Both the position numbers and the translations under genes were made by a program. From assembly GCA_030533445.1 (NCBI GenBank), contig CM060072.1, positions 17,550,267 through 17,614,266 of the forward strand: 64,000 bases of DNA, in the 5' to 3' direction. This document shows, piece after piece, positions 1 to 22,178 of this stretch. Under the pieces are notes generated by a model. It had not been told where the DNA came from and did not search any database. It saw nothing but the letters and a program-made list of their open reading frames with translations. Source of the stretch: Cyprinodon diabolis (taxonomy: Eukaryota; Chordata; Actinopteri; Cyprinodontiformes; Cyprinodontidae). Position 1 is the first letter of the stretch. Every line of letters starts with the position of its first letter.

Positions 1-249
1 CTGTGAAATAGAAGAAATATAATGCAACCTTTTTAAGATGTTTCACACACCATCTGGATATTGTCTTTATTGTATTCAGTCCTCTATACTCCTAAAATTA
101 AAAAAATAAAGTTTAACCAAATGCTTTCAGTTGTCTCCTGTTTAGTAAATAAGCTAATTTGTGTTTTTTTAACCTCTGTTAAATTGTCTTATCTCAGTGA
201 ATGTATGATGTTGATAAAGGAATTCTGATTCTACTGGTCATTCCATCAT

Positions 250-702
250 CTAAACCTGGTATGTGTGTGAAGCACCTACAGAGATGCATTGCTCAGGTAA
301 GATTATCCATCATGGGAATCCAGTTGTCTTCTACTCTACAAATCTGCTGTTTATCGAAGCACAACCAGAGGAAAGCCACTGCAGGAAGACAGAACAAACT
401 GCTCCTTTTGCAGTTTGCAAAGTCATTGGAGATAAACTTAACGTGCTGACGAAGGCTAAAAACTAAAGACTAAAAAAAATTGAAAATGTTTAGAAAAATA
501 AAGCCAAACATCATCCACAGTACTAAACAGGGAAAGATGGTGGAAGCATCAGGCTGTGGGAATCATTTTCTTCAGCAGGAATAGGGAAGCTGATCAAAGT
601 TAATACGGAGATGGATGGAGCTGAAAATAACAAAAACGCCAGAAGGAACCTTTAAAAGGCTCCAAAAGATTTGAGGCGGTTCGTTCAATTTAAAGCAGAA
701 CA
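250..702 (+). pseudogene. decayed Tc1-like transposase relic, left part
   Basis: Between about 470 and 690 the plus strand keeps the order of a Tc1-like transposase middle segment (GGTGGAAGCATCAGGCTGTG, then TTCTTCAGCAGGAATAGGGA, then GGAGATGGATGGAGCTGAAA), but with frame breaks. The relic resumes after element Tc1-A at 1907. Recognition is by recall of the family consensus, not by alignment. Confidence 0.55.
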
Positions 703-1797
703 TACACTCACCGGCCACTTTATTAGGTACCCCATGCTAGTAACGGTTGGACCCCCTTTTGCCTTCAGAACTGCCTCAATTCTTTGTGGCATAGATTCAA
801 CAAGGTGCTGGAAGCATTCCTCAGGGAGTTTGGTCCATATTGACATGATGGAATCACACAGTTGCCGCAGATTTGTCGGCTGCACATCCATGATGCGAAT
901 CTCCCGTTCCACCACATCCCAAAGATGCTCTATTGGATTGAGATCTGGTGACTGTGGAGGCCATTTGAGTACAGTGAACTCATTGTCATGTTCAAGAAAC
1001 CAGTCTGAGATGATTCCAGCTTTATGACATGGCGCATTATCCTGCTGAAAGTAGCCATCAGAAGTTGGGTACATTGTGGTCATAAAGGGATGGACATGGT
1101 CAGCAACAATACTCAGGTAGGCTGTGGCGTTGAAACGATGCTCAATTGGTACCAAGGGGCCCAAAGAGTGCCTAGAAAATATTCCCCACACCATGACACC
1201 ACCACCACCAGCCTGAACCGTTGATACAAGGCAGGATGGATCCATGCTTTCACATTGTAGACACCAAATTCTGACCCTACCATCCGAATGTCACAGCAGA
1301 AATCGAGACTCATCAGACCAGGCAACGTTTTTCCAATCTTCTATTGTCCAATTTCGATGAGCTTGTGCAAATTGTAGCCTCAGTTTCCTGTTCTTAGCTG
1401 AAAGGAGTGGTACCCAGTGTGGTCTTCTGCTGCTGTAGTCCATCTGCCTCAAAGTTCGACGTACTGTGCGTTCAGAGATACTCTTCTGCCCACCTTGGTT
1501 GTAACGGGTGGTTATTTGAGTCACTGTTGCCCTTCATTCAGCTCGAACCAGTCTGACCATTCTCCTCTGACCTCTGGCATCAACAAGGCATTTCTGCCCA
1601 CAGAACTGCCGCTCACTGGATGTTTTTTCTTTTTCGGACCATTCTCTGTAAACCCTAGAGATGATTGTGCGTGAAAATCCCAGTAGATCAGCAGTTTCTG
1701 AGATACTCAGACCAGCCCTTCTGGCACCAACAATCATGCCACGTTCAAAGTCACTCAAATCACCTTTCTTCCCCATACTGATGCTCGGTTTGACCAT
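703..1797 (-). pseudogene. transposase of Tc1-A, two nonsense codons
   Basis: From ATG at 1797 a single frame runs to the end of the element with only two stops, both TGA: after RMVRLVRAE (near 1533) and after DESRFLL (near 1290). Each could come from CGA by a CpG transition, matching RRAT and RHSDG expected there. Motifs: N-terminal helix-turn-helix (GDLSDFERGMIVGARRAG), WSDES (first D), FQQDNAPCHK (second D), [12 protein letters not shown] (E). Exactly 36 residues separate the second D from E. The frame does not stop before the terminal repeat. Confidence 0.88.
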
Positions 1798-1906
1798 GTC
1801 TACATGCCTAAATGCACTGAGTTGCCGCCATGTGATTGGCTGCTTAGAAATTAAGTGTTAACGAGCAGTTGGACAGGTGTACCTAATAAAGTGGCCGGTG
1901 AGTGTA
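703..1906. mobile_element. Tc1-A: Tc1/mariner element with DD36E-type transposase
   Basis: Bounded by near-perfect ~28-bp inverted repeats (TACACTCACCGGCCACTTTA at the left, its complement at the right) that include the TA target duplication. About 1.2 kb. The transposase runs on the minus strand. It is inserted inside an older Tc1-like relic, which resumes at 1907. The spacing of the last two catalytic residues is 36, as in the Incomer (DD36E) group. Confidence 0.9.
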
Positions 1907-1965
1907 GAGCCAAAACAGAGCTAACAGCAAAGGTTTAGATCATATTCATATGATGTTCCACTAAA
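1907..1965 (+). pseudogene. decayed Tc1-like relic, right part
   Basis: Sequence after Tc1-A (GAGCCAAAACAGAGCTAACA, then GGTTTAGATCATATTCATAT) continues the Tc1-like relic broken at 702, indicating nested insertion. Confidence 0.45.
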
Positions 1966-2197
1966 ATCTAACTGACTTTCCATATACTGCTTTAGCTCTT
2001 TGTCATTAACGTTTGTTTAATTAAACATAAATTCCTTTATTAGATTGTCCAAACTGCAAACCCTAGATATTAGCAGATTATCGTTTAAATTATACCCCCA
2101 CTTCAAAAAGTTCAAATTAAAAGCGAGAGAAACTCTTAAAATAAGTACAAAGATAAGCAATGAAACTAATGCTGTATGTTAATGCGACTCCACCCAC

Positions 2198-11332
<9,135 letters not shown>

Positions 11333-11459
11333 CCTGGTTTACGTAGTCCCGTATCGCCCGTACAGACGGATGGGACTATCTGGGCGCTGAGCTACACCAA
11401 AGCAGCTGAAGATTCATTTGCAGTTATGTGGGAGCCTGAGGAGGTCAACGCATGGACAC
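11333..11459 (-). other. taok1: taok1 5' UTR part of the ATG exon
   Basis: Non-coding sequence between the start codon and a strong acceptor on the minus strand (pyrimidine-rich, ending CCTAG). It implies at least one further upstream 5' UTR exon. Confidence 0.55.
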
Positions 11460-12193
11460 CTAGGCAGAAAAAAGACAGAGAGAAGGATTGAAGTGTAAGC
11501 AATGGCAAAGTGAGAAACATTCTCTTTCCACAGAAGGGAGAAGATGAGAGAGATGAGTCAGTAAGGCAGCATTTAAACATTGTAAAAAAAGAAAAAGGTG
11601 TGATCCACACTGAACATTGTTTAAAAGAACATCTCCACAATTTAGGATCGCAGTTCCTGGTTATTACTTTATATGTCTTCTAATTACCTGCATAAGAAAA
11701 TTCAGGAAGTCCTGATTTATTCAAAAGAGGTTCTCCACACAACCAAAGTAAATATAAATAAAAAGACTTTGCTTTTTTTTTTTTTACAGCAAGGTCAGAA
11801 GCTCTCTGAATACTAAAAATGCTGGATATTAATTTTCCGTGGTTGAATCTCCAGCTTCTGCTAATAACATGACTAACTACAGAGTCATCACTAGTGAATC
11901 TATATAGACTGAATCAGCAATCGCTGCAAATCTGCGCTCCACAGGCGTGGCTGAGGCTATGCAAATATCCCAGGTCAACGATTGATTTAGTGTCCAAAAC
12001 AAAGAGGTGGCCGCAGTAATGAGAAGCGAGCTGAACACTGATGATGAATATAGGGATGTGGGCTGATCTCTCTAAACTCCATTCATCACTTTTGTTCCAG
12101 TTAATACATGAACTCTGTACGATATTATTCATTATTGGAGAATATTTAAACACACTTTAAACACACACTCATCACAGCACTGCATGTCCTGAG

Positions 12194-12231
12194 CCATGGT
12201 GGGGGTGTGACCCCTCACACCCCCACCATGG
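12194..12231. repeat. perfect hairpin, 17-bp arms with CCCC loop
   Basis: CCATGGTGGGGGTGTGA, then CCCC, then the exact complement. It sits directly at the 5' edge of the LINE tail. Confidence 0.92.
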
Positions 12232-12690
12232 AGTGTTCTCCCGGCTGCCCTCTGGGAAGAGGCTTCGCAGCATCCGCTGCAGGTCTAGCAGATTCTGCGA
12301 AAGCTTTTTCCTCTGTGCCATCAGACTATTGAACTCTAAACTGGACTCTGCATCACACTTGCAACATTATTTTGCACCACCAGCGCAGCTGAACCTTTTA
12401 ATAATCCTTTTAAACAGGACGCAACTCAATGCTATACAGCATTTTGCACCGTATTTATTTTACACTGCAGTGAACATTTCCAAGTTATTGCCCCTTTGCA
12501 CCATTATTTTCTATACTGGTTTTCCTTTTCTCCTATACTTTTTAAATTAGGATAACTTCTGCATTTTATAATGGTAATGTTCATTTAAATGTTGTACGTT
12601 GCTCATTTCACAGCTGCAAGGTGTAAGCAACGCAATTTCGTTTTGTATACCCTTGGTGTACACAAAATGACAATAATGCTTGTCTAATAG
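12232..12690 (+). mobile_element. 3' end of an L2/CR1-like LINE
   Basis: The plus strand opens with the typical last part of a non-LTR reverse transcriptase: FSRLPSGKRLRSIRCRSSRF then CESFFLCAIRLLNS. An AT-rich 3' UTR follows, ending near ACAAAATGACAATAATG without a long poly(A). 5'-truncated, as is usual. Confidence 0.75.
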
Positions 12691-12889
12691 TTTACAAGCT
12701 GACTACAGGGGTGTTCAACTCACTTAGAGCAGTAATTATACTAACATTGTAAAAAAAATCTATAAACATTTTGCACTTAAGAAAAAAATCTTTTTCATCT
12801 GTTAATATGCTAAATCCACAGCTCCTCAAGTGGAAATGTTTTAGTTTCATCTGGTGTAATTTAGCAAAAAGTCTTCTTTAAGAAACCTT

Positions 12890-12985
12890 TTGCAATCCAA
12901 TTATTAATCAATTAATAAAAAAAATAATAATATTCAACAGATTAATAGATTTGCAAAATAATCTTTAGTTGCAGCCCTAGTCCAG
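12890..12985. mobile_element. fragment of a hAT-type MITE
   Basis: Ends TTTAGTTGCAGCCCTA, the complement of the TAGGGCTGCAACTAA terminus seen at 36873. The other end is not preserved. Confidence 0.55.
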
Positions 12986-13251
12986 CCTATGGGCTATTTG
13001 CAGCCCCCTTCATAATTTTCTGAGGCAAGCGAAAACAATTCAAACTGCCACAAGTGAAGGATGCTGATGGCTTTTTTTTTTATTTTAAGGCTGAGCGTTA
13101 GCTCCAAAAGTAGGGCTCTGGGATGATGCAAGTTGTACTTTAAAACAAAGAACCATGTATTTACTAATGTAGGATATCAAACAATTATTTGAAAGGAAAA
13201 TGAGTATCTTTACAATAAGATATCTTGAGAAAGATTTTACAATTTAGCTTA

Positions 13252-13893
13252 TTAAAGCTGCAGTCTGTAACATTGAGAAGAGAGCAGACTTCGACTGAAA
13301 ATTTGAAGAAAAACAGGTTTCACGCCACTCCCCCACCCTCTCTGCTTCACTCATGCCCCACCTCCAAGCTCCACCCCTCTCACAGCATCTGCGCGGCTAC
13401 CGCATGCGACCAGAAGCGTCCAAGCAGCGTACGCGGCATGGAGTGTGAACCGGTAAGAGCGATAACACTCACCTCCAAGCAGCTAGATATAAGATGCTGG
13501 TTATACCGAAGTTTGCCGTGTAAGCAGTTGTCGGCAGGGGCAGTAAGGGCAGTTTCTCTTTCGCTGGTGGCTGTCGCTCCGCCATGACTTCCACGCCCGT
13601 CCTCCTGACTGCAGCAGCCGGGCGGCAGCGGCAGGTTAAGCGGTGAGGGGGGGGGCGGGATTCAGCGTGTGTGAGCTGTGATTGACACTCCATCAGACGC
13701 TCCTCTGGCTGTGATTGGTTGTTTTGACTCGTCCCGAATTATTCTTTCCAGAAATACAGGAAGTATGCGGGACCAATTGAAGCAGTTTTTTTCACAGGTT
13801 ACATATCACATGTACTGCTGTCTGGGCATAGGAACAGTTTTAGCCAATATGACAAAAAAGTGATTTTTAAAACCTTACAGACTTCAGCTTTAA
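13252..13893. mobile_element. TTAA-bounded inverted-repeat element
   Basis: Ends TTAAAGCTGCAGTCTGTAA and TTACAGACTTCAGCTTTAA form inverted repeats of about 19 bp, with TTAA at both borders. The interior is GC- and CpG-rich, unlike the neighbourhood. TTAA target sites suggest a piggyBac-like origin, but no transposase is present. Confidence 0.7.
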
Positions 13894-14227
13894 GGGAATG
13901 AAAATTAATATTTGGGGAAAATTATTCTCTCAAATTATATTGCAGCTAAGTAAAGATCCTGCGCATGTTTTACATTCTGGTAACTTTGATTCAGCTGGAA
14001 TTTAAAGTGGTTGCATGGAATTTGTTTCTGATAGATACAGACACAACTGAAAAACAGATCTTAAAGGTTTTGGGGAGACAATGCCTCACTTATTCTACCC
14101 AAAAAATTCTGTTTAGCTGCCCCTCATCTGACATTTTGACCATCAATACTTTACTCTGATTTTACTTTCCTTCTGGGTTTGATGTTTATCAGATGGAAAA
14201 CCACAAAAATCAGAGCATATTCACATT

Positions 14228-14276
14228 TCAATTTTCAGTTCAATTCAGTTTATTTATATAGCTCCAATTTACATAG
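14228..14276. repeat. short teleost repeat fragment
   Basis: TTCAATTCAGTTTATTTATATAGC-type wording (here GTTCAATTCAGTTTATTTAT then ATAGCTCCAATTTA) is a common dispersed motif in fish genomes, probably a LINE or SINE tail. Confidence 0.4.
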
Positions 14277-17200
14277 TAAAATATACAAATTAATAATATA
14301 AGAATATAACTAATGTTTTGATGATTTCATGTTTTTTGTAATCTTTTGAAGCCAAACAAGAACTGAACTGGGCAGTCTGTCTGTGTGACGTCAGCTATTT
14401 GGAAATTTGCTCAGATAATTAGAAACAGCTGTTGATGTAGAGAGCAGCAGCTAAGAAAACATTTTTATTAAACTTGTAAGACGTTCAAAGAAAGGCATGT
14501 TTGCAAAGCAGAATTGTTTTTTATATATATTCACCATCACAGTGACACGTGAAGAGGCAAAATCAATGAGTCACAACGCACCAGGGAGTAGACCTGCTAG
14601 CGTTAGCCTAGCATTTTAGAAAGCTGCATGACGACATCGTCAACGAGACCAAAGTAGTTCAACCTTGTGAGAGTCGTTCTTGAGTGAGAGATAATCCTAA
14701 TGTCTAGAAAACTATTTTACCATTTTTCAAGAAAATACATGATTTTCTGAAACCAAAAAACATTAAAAACTCTTCTCTAACCTTTAAGCCACGTTGACAT
14801 AACATGCTGTCAGTGAGAAAGCATTTTACATATAGAAAAATGATTTCCATTCCATAAATAGCTCAAACAAAATAAAACGTGTGATGAGCAGGTTTATTTC
14901 TGGTTCTGCAGCACTGCTGATGTTGACAAGTATACGCACAATAGCTAACCTTCCTGAAGCACCAAATCTTTCAGAAGCTTTATTCTGCTGTAAAGCTTTC
15001 CAGCTGTGTGCCTGTTTTTAATTAAGGCCAAGAAAGGCCTTTCAAACACATTTTAAAGTTGTCATAACTTAAAAACGAACTACTGTGTTTTACAGCGTTA
15101 AATGTTTCTGTCCTTGAGTTTAAATTTCAAATGTGGATGTTCAGTTATTCAGATTTGCCACCAGTTATTCTGTGCAGTAGTCCCACTACCTCCACCACAC
15201 CATACTTGTTAATTATATTTGACTTCTGGGATTTCCAATTGTTCTTCTTCAGAGCATCATATGATTATATCTAAACTTTAGCTGCCGAGCCGGCTGATCA
15301 ACATTTTTCAGGAGCTACATGATCCACATAGCAAACACAACAGCATGAACTCCTTTCCTTCTAAACCAATCAGTTTCAATTTCAACAGATAAAGTTAAAA
15401 ATATTAACGTTCTACCCTCCCAATAAGAACCGTCAACAGTACTATTTGGGTTAAAAAAATATATATTTTCAGACATAAAGACTTCCTGTAAAGTTCTCGA
15501 AGCCCTTTATCCAGATAAAGCCGGACATTTAGGCTGAATACCTTTCACTCCATAAGCAGAGGAAATCATTAGCAACTCAAATGAACAGCATTTCTGACCT
15601 TTATGAATTAGAAACGATCACATTGGTGCCACAAATATTTTAGAAATATGTCAGAATAAAGTATCATTAATATTATGGAATTTTATTAAGACTGTGCTCC
15701 AAAATGAACCAATGCAACCTCTCTAAATAAGCCTGCTGTCTGCTTTGGCCTATAGACGTGGTTTTATCTGTTAGAAGAGATTCCCAGAATCAACACTAAT
15801 GAGATGCACCACTGCAGAAGAAGCAAGGAAGGAACTTGTGGTCAAGTCAGAGATCTTAGTATTAGACCTGCGGTTAAAAAAGGCCCCAGTCAGGGAAGTC
15901 ATCTTTCAGGAGCCATCTGCACAGTTTTAAAAGAAAAGGGAAGTTTATTACTTCTCATGATTTAGTCAGTCATCTTATTCTAGCATCATTCTGACACATG
16001 CAATATTTATTTTAATATGCAAGACTACGACTTTCACAATACTTACAGATCAGGGTTAACTCGGCAGCAACCAATTTTTGCTTCTTTTTAACACCTAACC
16101 AAGCTGATTTTTTTTTTTTTCAGAAGACTGACAAGATTATTTAAAGAAATGTAGTATTAATTTAAAAAATAATTGTAAAGAAAACCACTGACATTAATAT
16201 AACGTGCTAAAGTTTAATTGAAAGAGGTTCTGGTTGGGAATCTAACATGACATAAAATTTTTGAGGACACTTTTTAAATCTGATTAATTTTATTCAAACT
16301 ATATTTGTTTGGACAGTTTTGATCTTTCTCTCAGTAATAATCAATCAAATATAATATATAGAGAACGTGCCGGCCTTATCAAACCTGATTGCAGCCATGC
16401 AGGATGCTACATAAGCCCTTAAGTTTTCAAATGATAATTAACCTTTACAATAAACATCCCTAGTCCCTAGTTAATGGGCAGCATAAGGAAAATACAACAG
16501 ATATATTTCAAGATTATATGGACTAAAACGAAAATCGAACGAAAAATTACCCAAACAGCTCTTTCTTTCCATCTTTGTCAAACAGATGGAGTACAGTCAC
16601 AAGACTAAAACTGGAAGATATGTGCCCGACTGCAGGATGTGTGTGTGTGTAATTACTCAGAGGAACAGTGCGTCCAAAAAATAAAAAATCACTGTTTTCA
16701 CTGCTTTTACAGCAAGAAGAAAATTATTTTCTTGATTCGTGTGATTTGCCTTCCTTTGGGTGTCAAATAACAAAGAAAGGGCCCAATGAAGAAGCAAAAG
16801 CCGAGGAGCTGGTGATGCAGCATCCAAAAGACATGCAGAGGTGAATAATAAGTAATCAAACACTATTGTTCATTTCTACAGAGAAATTCACAAAGACTTT
16901 ATATCATCAGAAAAACTGACATTTTATGGCACTTTTCTTATAATGGGATGTTTTTATTACAAATATGCTGGATAACTTTTTATCTGTGGACCCTTTCGGA
17001 CAAATGGAATATAAACAATCTAATATATATATATAATAGGATTTCAAATACGGCCTCAGCAACACTTCAGATGTAGAAGTCGAAACTTTATTTGAAAAAT
17101 TCTGATTTAATATGGTTGTATATCTTTATTAATTATGCTTTGGTGCTCCTGGTGTCCATAAAATGAACGTAGTGATTGAATTGTAGAGAATCTAAGCTTT

Positions 17201-19851
17201 CTAAGGATTTATAACATGTCTATATTGGTAAAAGTTTAACAGGTAACATACAGAGCGGAGCGCCAGCAATCACTTACATACCCTTTACAAATAGAGTCCC
17301 CATCCCCATCCCTCAGTGAGGTCTAGAAGCACAATAAGATACATGGCTGTACATTTTATTTTGGCAATTGACCAATTAGATGAGCCGTTGAATGATATAT
17401 TACCTACTGAAAAAAAGTTAAGTCAAGAAAAAAAGGTAAAAAGCCAATTTAGAAATTAAAATAGCCTAGTTAATAATTATATTTAGGTTATTAAATTTAA
17501 AAACATGTGCCAGTATTAATGCCTCTGTATATTAATGTGTTTTTCATGAATTTTTAATAGAAGCACTTTATTTTTGTTAATATATTCAGGCAAGCTGGTG
17601 TTTCTTGTTATTACATTGACATTAATTTTTGCCATCAAAATATCCATATTTTGATGGCAAGTTAATTGCAATAACACTAGAATTTTTGATTTTCAAAGTA
17701 TTTCACTGAGTGCCCTATAAAGGGTTGAGGGGCAGGGGGGTAAAAATCGGGGGAAAAAATTTATCATTTGAATCAAACATAAAAAAATTGGAGATTTTAT
17801 ATTCAGGCCATATCATCCGGCCCTACTTGCACACATGTAGAGGAGTTTAATGACCCCTTGTAAAGATGTGTAAAAAGCCTCCAAATGAATGTAGCTTTTG
17901 AAGATATGTTAATCTGATTTCAACTTTAAGAACTACAACACTCTGAATTCAAGTATCTTTCTCAAAGGGGGAGAATAAAACCCCAGGTTGGGAAATAAAT
18001 ATTACACAAAACAATAAAAATAAGCATTGTTGTCAGTAACCTTAATAGTTTCTTGAGAATAAATAAAACATTTTTATTGATTCTTTTTTTAATTCATGGC
18101 TTTTAAGAACTTCTAATTAAATATCCACAGCTTCCTGTTTTCCTACTATACAAATTTGATGTGACAGTGACACATTTTGTCTCAGCCACAGTGATTGGAG
18201 GCTAAAGGAGCCACATTTAATCTTCCCACCATAAACAGGAAGAAAGGGAGAGAAACAAAACCTTCCAGAGCTCAATGTCAGGTTAACCCAAAAATATGAG
18301 CCCCCTAGTTGTTTGGAAATGATGGGAGGACTATCAGATAAGTTCTCAGCATCACTCAAATCTCTGGCATAAACTCTGTGCTTTGGTTAAATGAGACCAT
18401 GGCTGATATTACAATCCTTCAAACTCCAGGTGAGTTTGGAGCAAAACGGGATGTGGAACACCGACAAAGACAGTGATAGTTCAGTATTGTAGAGGCTATT
18501 GCAAGAAGTTTAAGATGCCCTAATCTAAGAGAAATAGCTGAAGACACTTTTATCCGTGTGGTTCAACTTAACAGTGGTTTAATTTTGATCCTTTCCAAAG
18601 TGAAAATGCCTCTTACAGAAAAACGTATGAACCAAGATTCTTAGGAAAGCAAGATGACATTTTTAAAGAACAACATCTAGTTTGTTGTTTTATTTCATTC
18701 ATGCATATAAGCTACATCTACACATCCTTTTATATGGGTGCTCCATGAACATCATCCATGTTCCTGAATGCTGCAATACTAAATAATTCAAAACAGAAAT
18801 GCACTTAGGTTGTACATGTTCTAAACCGATAGGAAATGAAACTGCTCTGGATCCGTGTAAAATATTTCTAAGCCTCTCAGTGTCAAATACTTTAATTCAC
18901 CTTTATAAACAGCAGGTGTATTATTAAAGTATCTCCAATCCACTTAAAAAGTGGAAGTTCAGTAAAATTCAGAGATCATGTTCAGCTGTTGCAAAATAAA
19001 AGAAACATCAGACAACCCCAGCAGAACTGGAATTAGCCAATAAACAGAGTGTTGGTGTAGGGTTACTTAGTGATCAGTCAGGCGCTCAATAAAAGCAACA
19101 CGGCATCATTACAGCTGTTTGTTCAGATGAAACCTTCATTTCAGGACCTACGTGAGAGCTGTTATCCAAATGGCTTTCACATACACTACATCTCTATCCC
19201 AAGATGGAGGGTGGGGCATTCACGCTTTTGCTTTCCAGACTGATTACAGATTGTTGACTTGACCGAGGAGAGGAAGTCAAAATCTCCTGCACCCACACCC
19301 CCTAGCTTCAACAGCGACACATCTCATTTCTGCTTCTACTGCCATGATGGTGATGGAGGAGAGGAATAAAATGACCAAGCGCTAAGAGGATTGAAGTCGC
19401 TGCATTATAAAAATTTGAAAAATAAGCATAACTATGAAAAAAAAATGACATTTTCCAGTAATTGGCCAAGAAAAATGCAACAATTTAAATATGCAAAGGC
19501 CACACAAAGGATCCAAACAATATAAGCAGTTTATACATAATGACAGAATAATAAAACATTTATGTGATAGGCGTCCTATAATCAAGAGTTATTTTAGAGA
19601 AAAGGTGACAGAGCTACTGGACTTTTTCCAAGAAGACTATAATGACCTTACATTAATTCAGTCCAACCCCTCCCCTACCTGTTGCTACACTCCCTTGCTC
19701 AGCAAGATAAAACTTTGCAAGACTTCTCCTTGCCAACAGGAGACAAACAAGAAGATTCAAATTCAGGTTTAAGATTGATTTTCTTCACTAAAAGATAAAA
19801 TATGCTGTACAAATAATGTCTCAATAGATAATAGACAAACCTACATATAAA

Positions 19852-20719
19852 TAGAAATGCAACAATCCAGATTTTTCTGATCCAATCCAATACCTGGGCG
19901 GACGGTATTGGCTGACATCCGATACAGTTCCGATTCAACTGTTAAAGTCGTAGGGAAGCAACTGTTCCAACAGTTTCAGTTCCGAATTCTCCAGAGTGGT
20001 GCCCGAATTTACACGAGTATATAATAAAGTGAATCCGATTGGTCGATTATCAACGGAGCGGGATTGTTGTGGCTGAAGGTTTGCAAGCAAGTTTGGTTGT
20101 GGCCGATTAGTCAGAAGCATCTTGGTAAGCAGTTAGCAACTTAGTGCTAGTAGGTTCCCAATGGGAAATTATATTGGGACCAAGTAGAACTAAATTGGTG
20201 ACTTAGAAACGACACTGTCAAGAAACGCTATGGACAGCAGAAACATGCAACAAAAAACGATTTGTGTTTCTTATTTCAACCGTTGCGTATATTAGCTGCA
20301 ACATATTAGGCAAGATGCTATGACCGAAAACATTTGATTGACAGATGCCCGTTGATTAATGATTCGCCAAATTTAGGTATACAAGCTGACATATAACTAA
20401 CTGGTCTGCATAAAATAAAAAACAACATAAAAAAACACAGATTTTTTTTTTAATGAAATTTTCTACCTTTTGGAAAAATATGGACTGATAAGAGTACATT
20501 TATATACATGTTTAAGCCAGAATGATTTGACATTTAAATATGACTTCCCCACGACTTAAAATGAATGAACCATACGTCCTGCCATGCCAGTGAAGATTTT
20601 AGCCTTGACATAATGTTGTTAAAAAAAGGTAACAAATTAACACGGATATAAATGTACTTTATACTAATAACTTACAAATAAGCAAAATCCGATTCAGGTA
20701 TTGGATCGATTCATTTCTA
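19852..20719. mobile_element. hAT-like element, degenerate
   Basis: Ends TAGAAATGCAACAATCC and GGATCGATTCATTTCTA are imperfect inverted repeats, followed inside by ATCCAATACCTG and CAGGTATTGGAT. 868 bp with no transposase frame. The flanking 8 bp match only in part. Confidence 0.6.
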
Positions 20720-21475
20720 CATATGCCTCTAAGATGTGATCATCGCACCATAATAACTTTGACTCAAAATACAATAGTTTAAGGTTTAAATTAGAAAGCT
20801 GAGCAGATTTTTTTATTATTATTCAAGTGGAAAGAAGCAGCTATTATTCCTCTGACGTTGCTTGTTACCATTTTATTATTGTTCTCTGAAACCTAAATTA
20901 ACTTTAATTTATAGTACCATACAAAGAATTCAGAATTTAGACTAATCATCTTCTATATAATACATAATAGATTTTTATCCAGCTGGCCTCAGGGAATTAT
21001 CCGGCAACACACATGCCACTTGTAGCTTGCCATCTCTCCCAATCCCAGAGTGATTCCTGAGATAGATAGAGGGCCAAAATATATCTTAAAATCATAAATG
21101 TCACATAAAATTAGTAGATGAAACAAAACGTATTTATATATTAATCAAAAAAGTATTTAAATATACCATTATGTTGTAAAATGCACAAAGGAGTAATGAA
21201 ATTTCTAATTAAATATAATATTTAAAATTATGACCTGGATGATTAAATATAATTTAAAATTGATTTAGATAAAATTCAACATTATTACTTCACTTTATAT
21301 GTATTAATAAACTAAAAGTAATTATATTTATTTATTTTAGGTGTTCTCCAGTCTGTTGTTTTGTTATTTCTGAGGGCACATTCTGATATGTTTGGGAACC
21401 CCTGCTCTAGAGATAGAGAAAACTAAATAAACAAAAGGGATCTTAATGGTTACTGGAATACAGAGGCAGGATCAG

Positions 21476-22178
21476 TAGAGTCAAAAGTACACACATTTGT
21501 TACTTAAGTGGAAGTATAGATACTGCAGTTTAAAAACACTCTGGTAAAAGCTAAGGTATCAACTTGAATTCTTTACTTAAGTAAAAGTGAAAAAGTATGT
21601 GCTCCAAAAACTACTTAAAGTATAAAAGTATAAAGTAACCTTTAAAAAAAAACAGCCAGATGCCACTATATAAAATGAAAGCTCAATTTTTCGACTATTT
21701 CGAAAGATTCTTTAAGATGGGGCCAAGGATAAGGGAGGTATTGTTGGTCTCAGTCTCCATCTCCTGATACGCTCTCGCCTGTGTCCGACCTTTCAGACAT
21801 TTCAGCATCTTTTTCTGAATCCATAGTGTAGCATGGCATAGACAATTCACGTTTGCAGTTTGAAGAACACCTGCTCGCTTCTGATTATTTCCTTTAGCTA
21901 ACCAATGAGTGTTTGCATTATATGACTCATCCAATTACACCAGTTATCACTTGCTGTGGATGGTTTCAATGATCTCCATTGGATGGCTCACATTACGTGA
22001 AATAAATATTTATAAACATTAAACCGAAGCCAAGAGTAACGAGTAACATTTGTTTTAAAAATGTAAGGAATAGAAGTCAGAAGTAGGAAGAAAAATAACT
22101 AAGTAAAGTATAGATACCTAAAAACTGTAGTTAAGTACAGTAATAAAAGTATTTGTACTTCGTTACTTGACACCTCTA
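21476..22178. mobile_element. TAGAG-ended teleost DNA element
   Basis: Ends TAGAGTCAAAAGTAC and GTACTTCGTTACTTGACACC plus TCTA. The subterminal regions are rich in TACTTAAGTA-type wording on both sides. 703 bp, no frame of its own. Class uncertain, hAT-like. Confidence 0.55.

Noticed and set aside
13225..13693. Overlapping 120- and 74-codon frames as genes
   Set aside because: They lie within a TTAA-bordered repeat element and show no recognisable domain.
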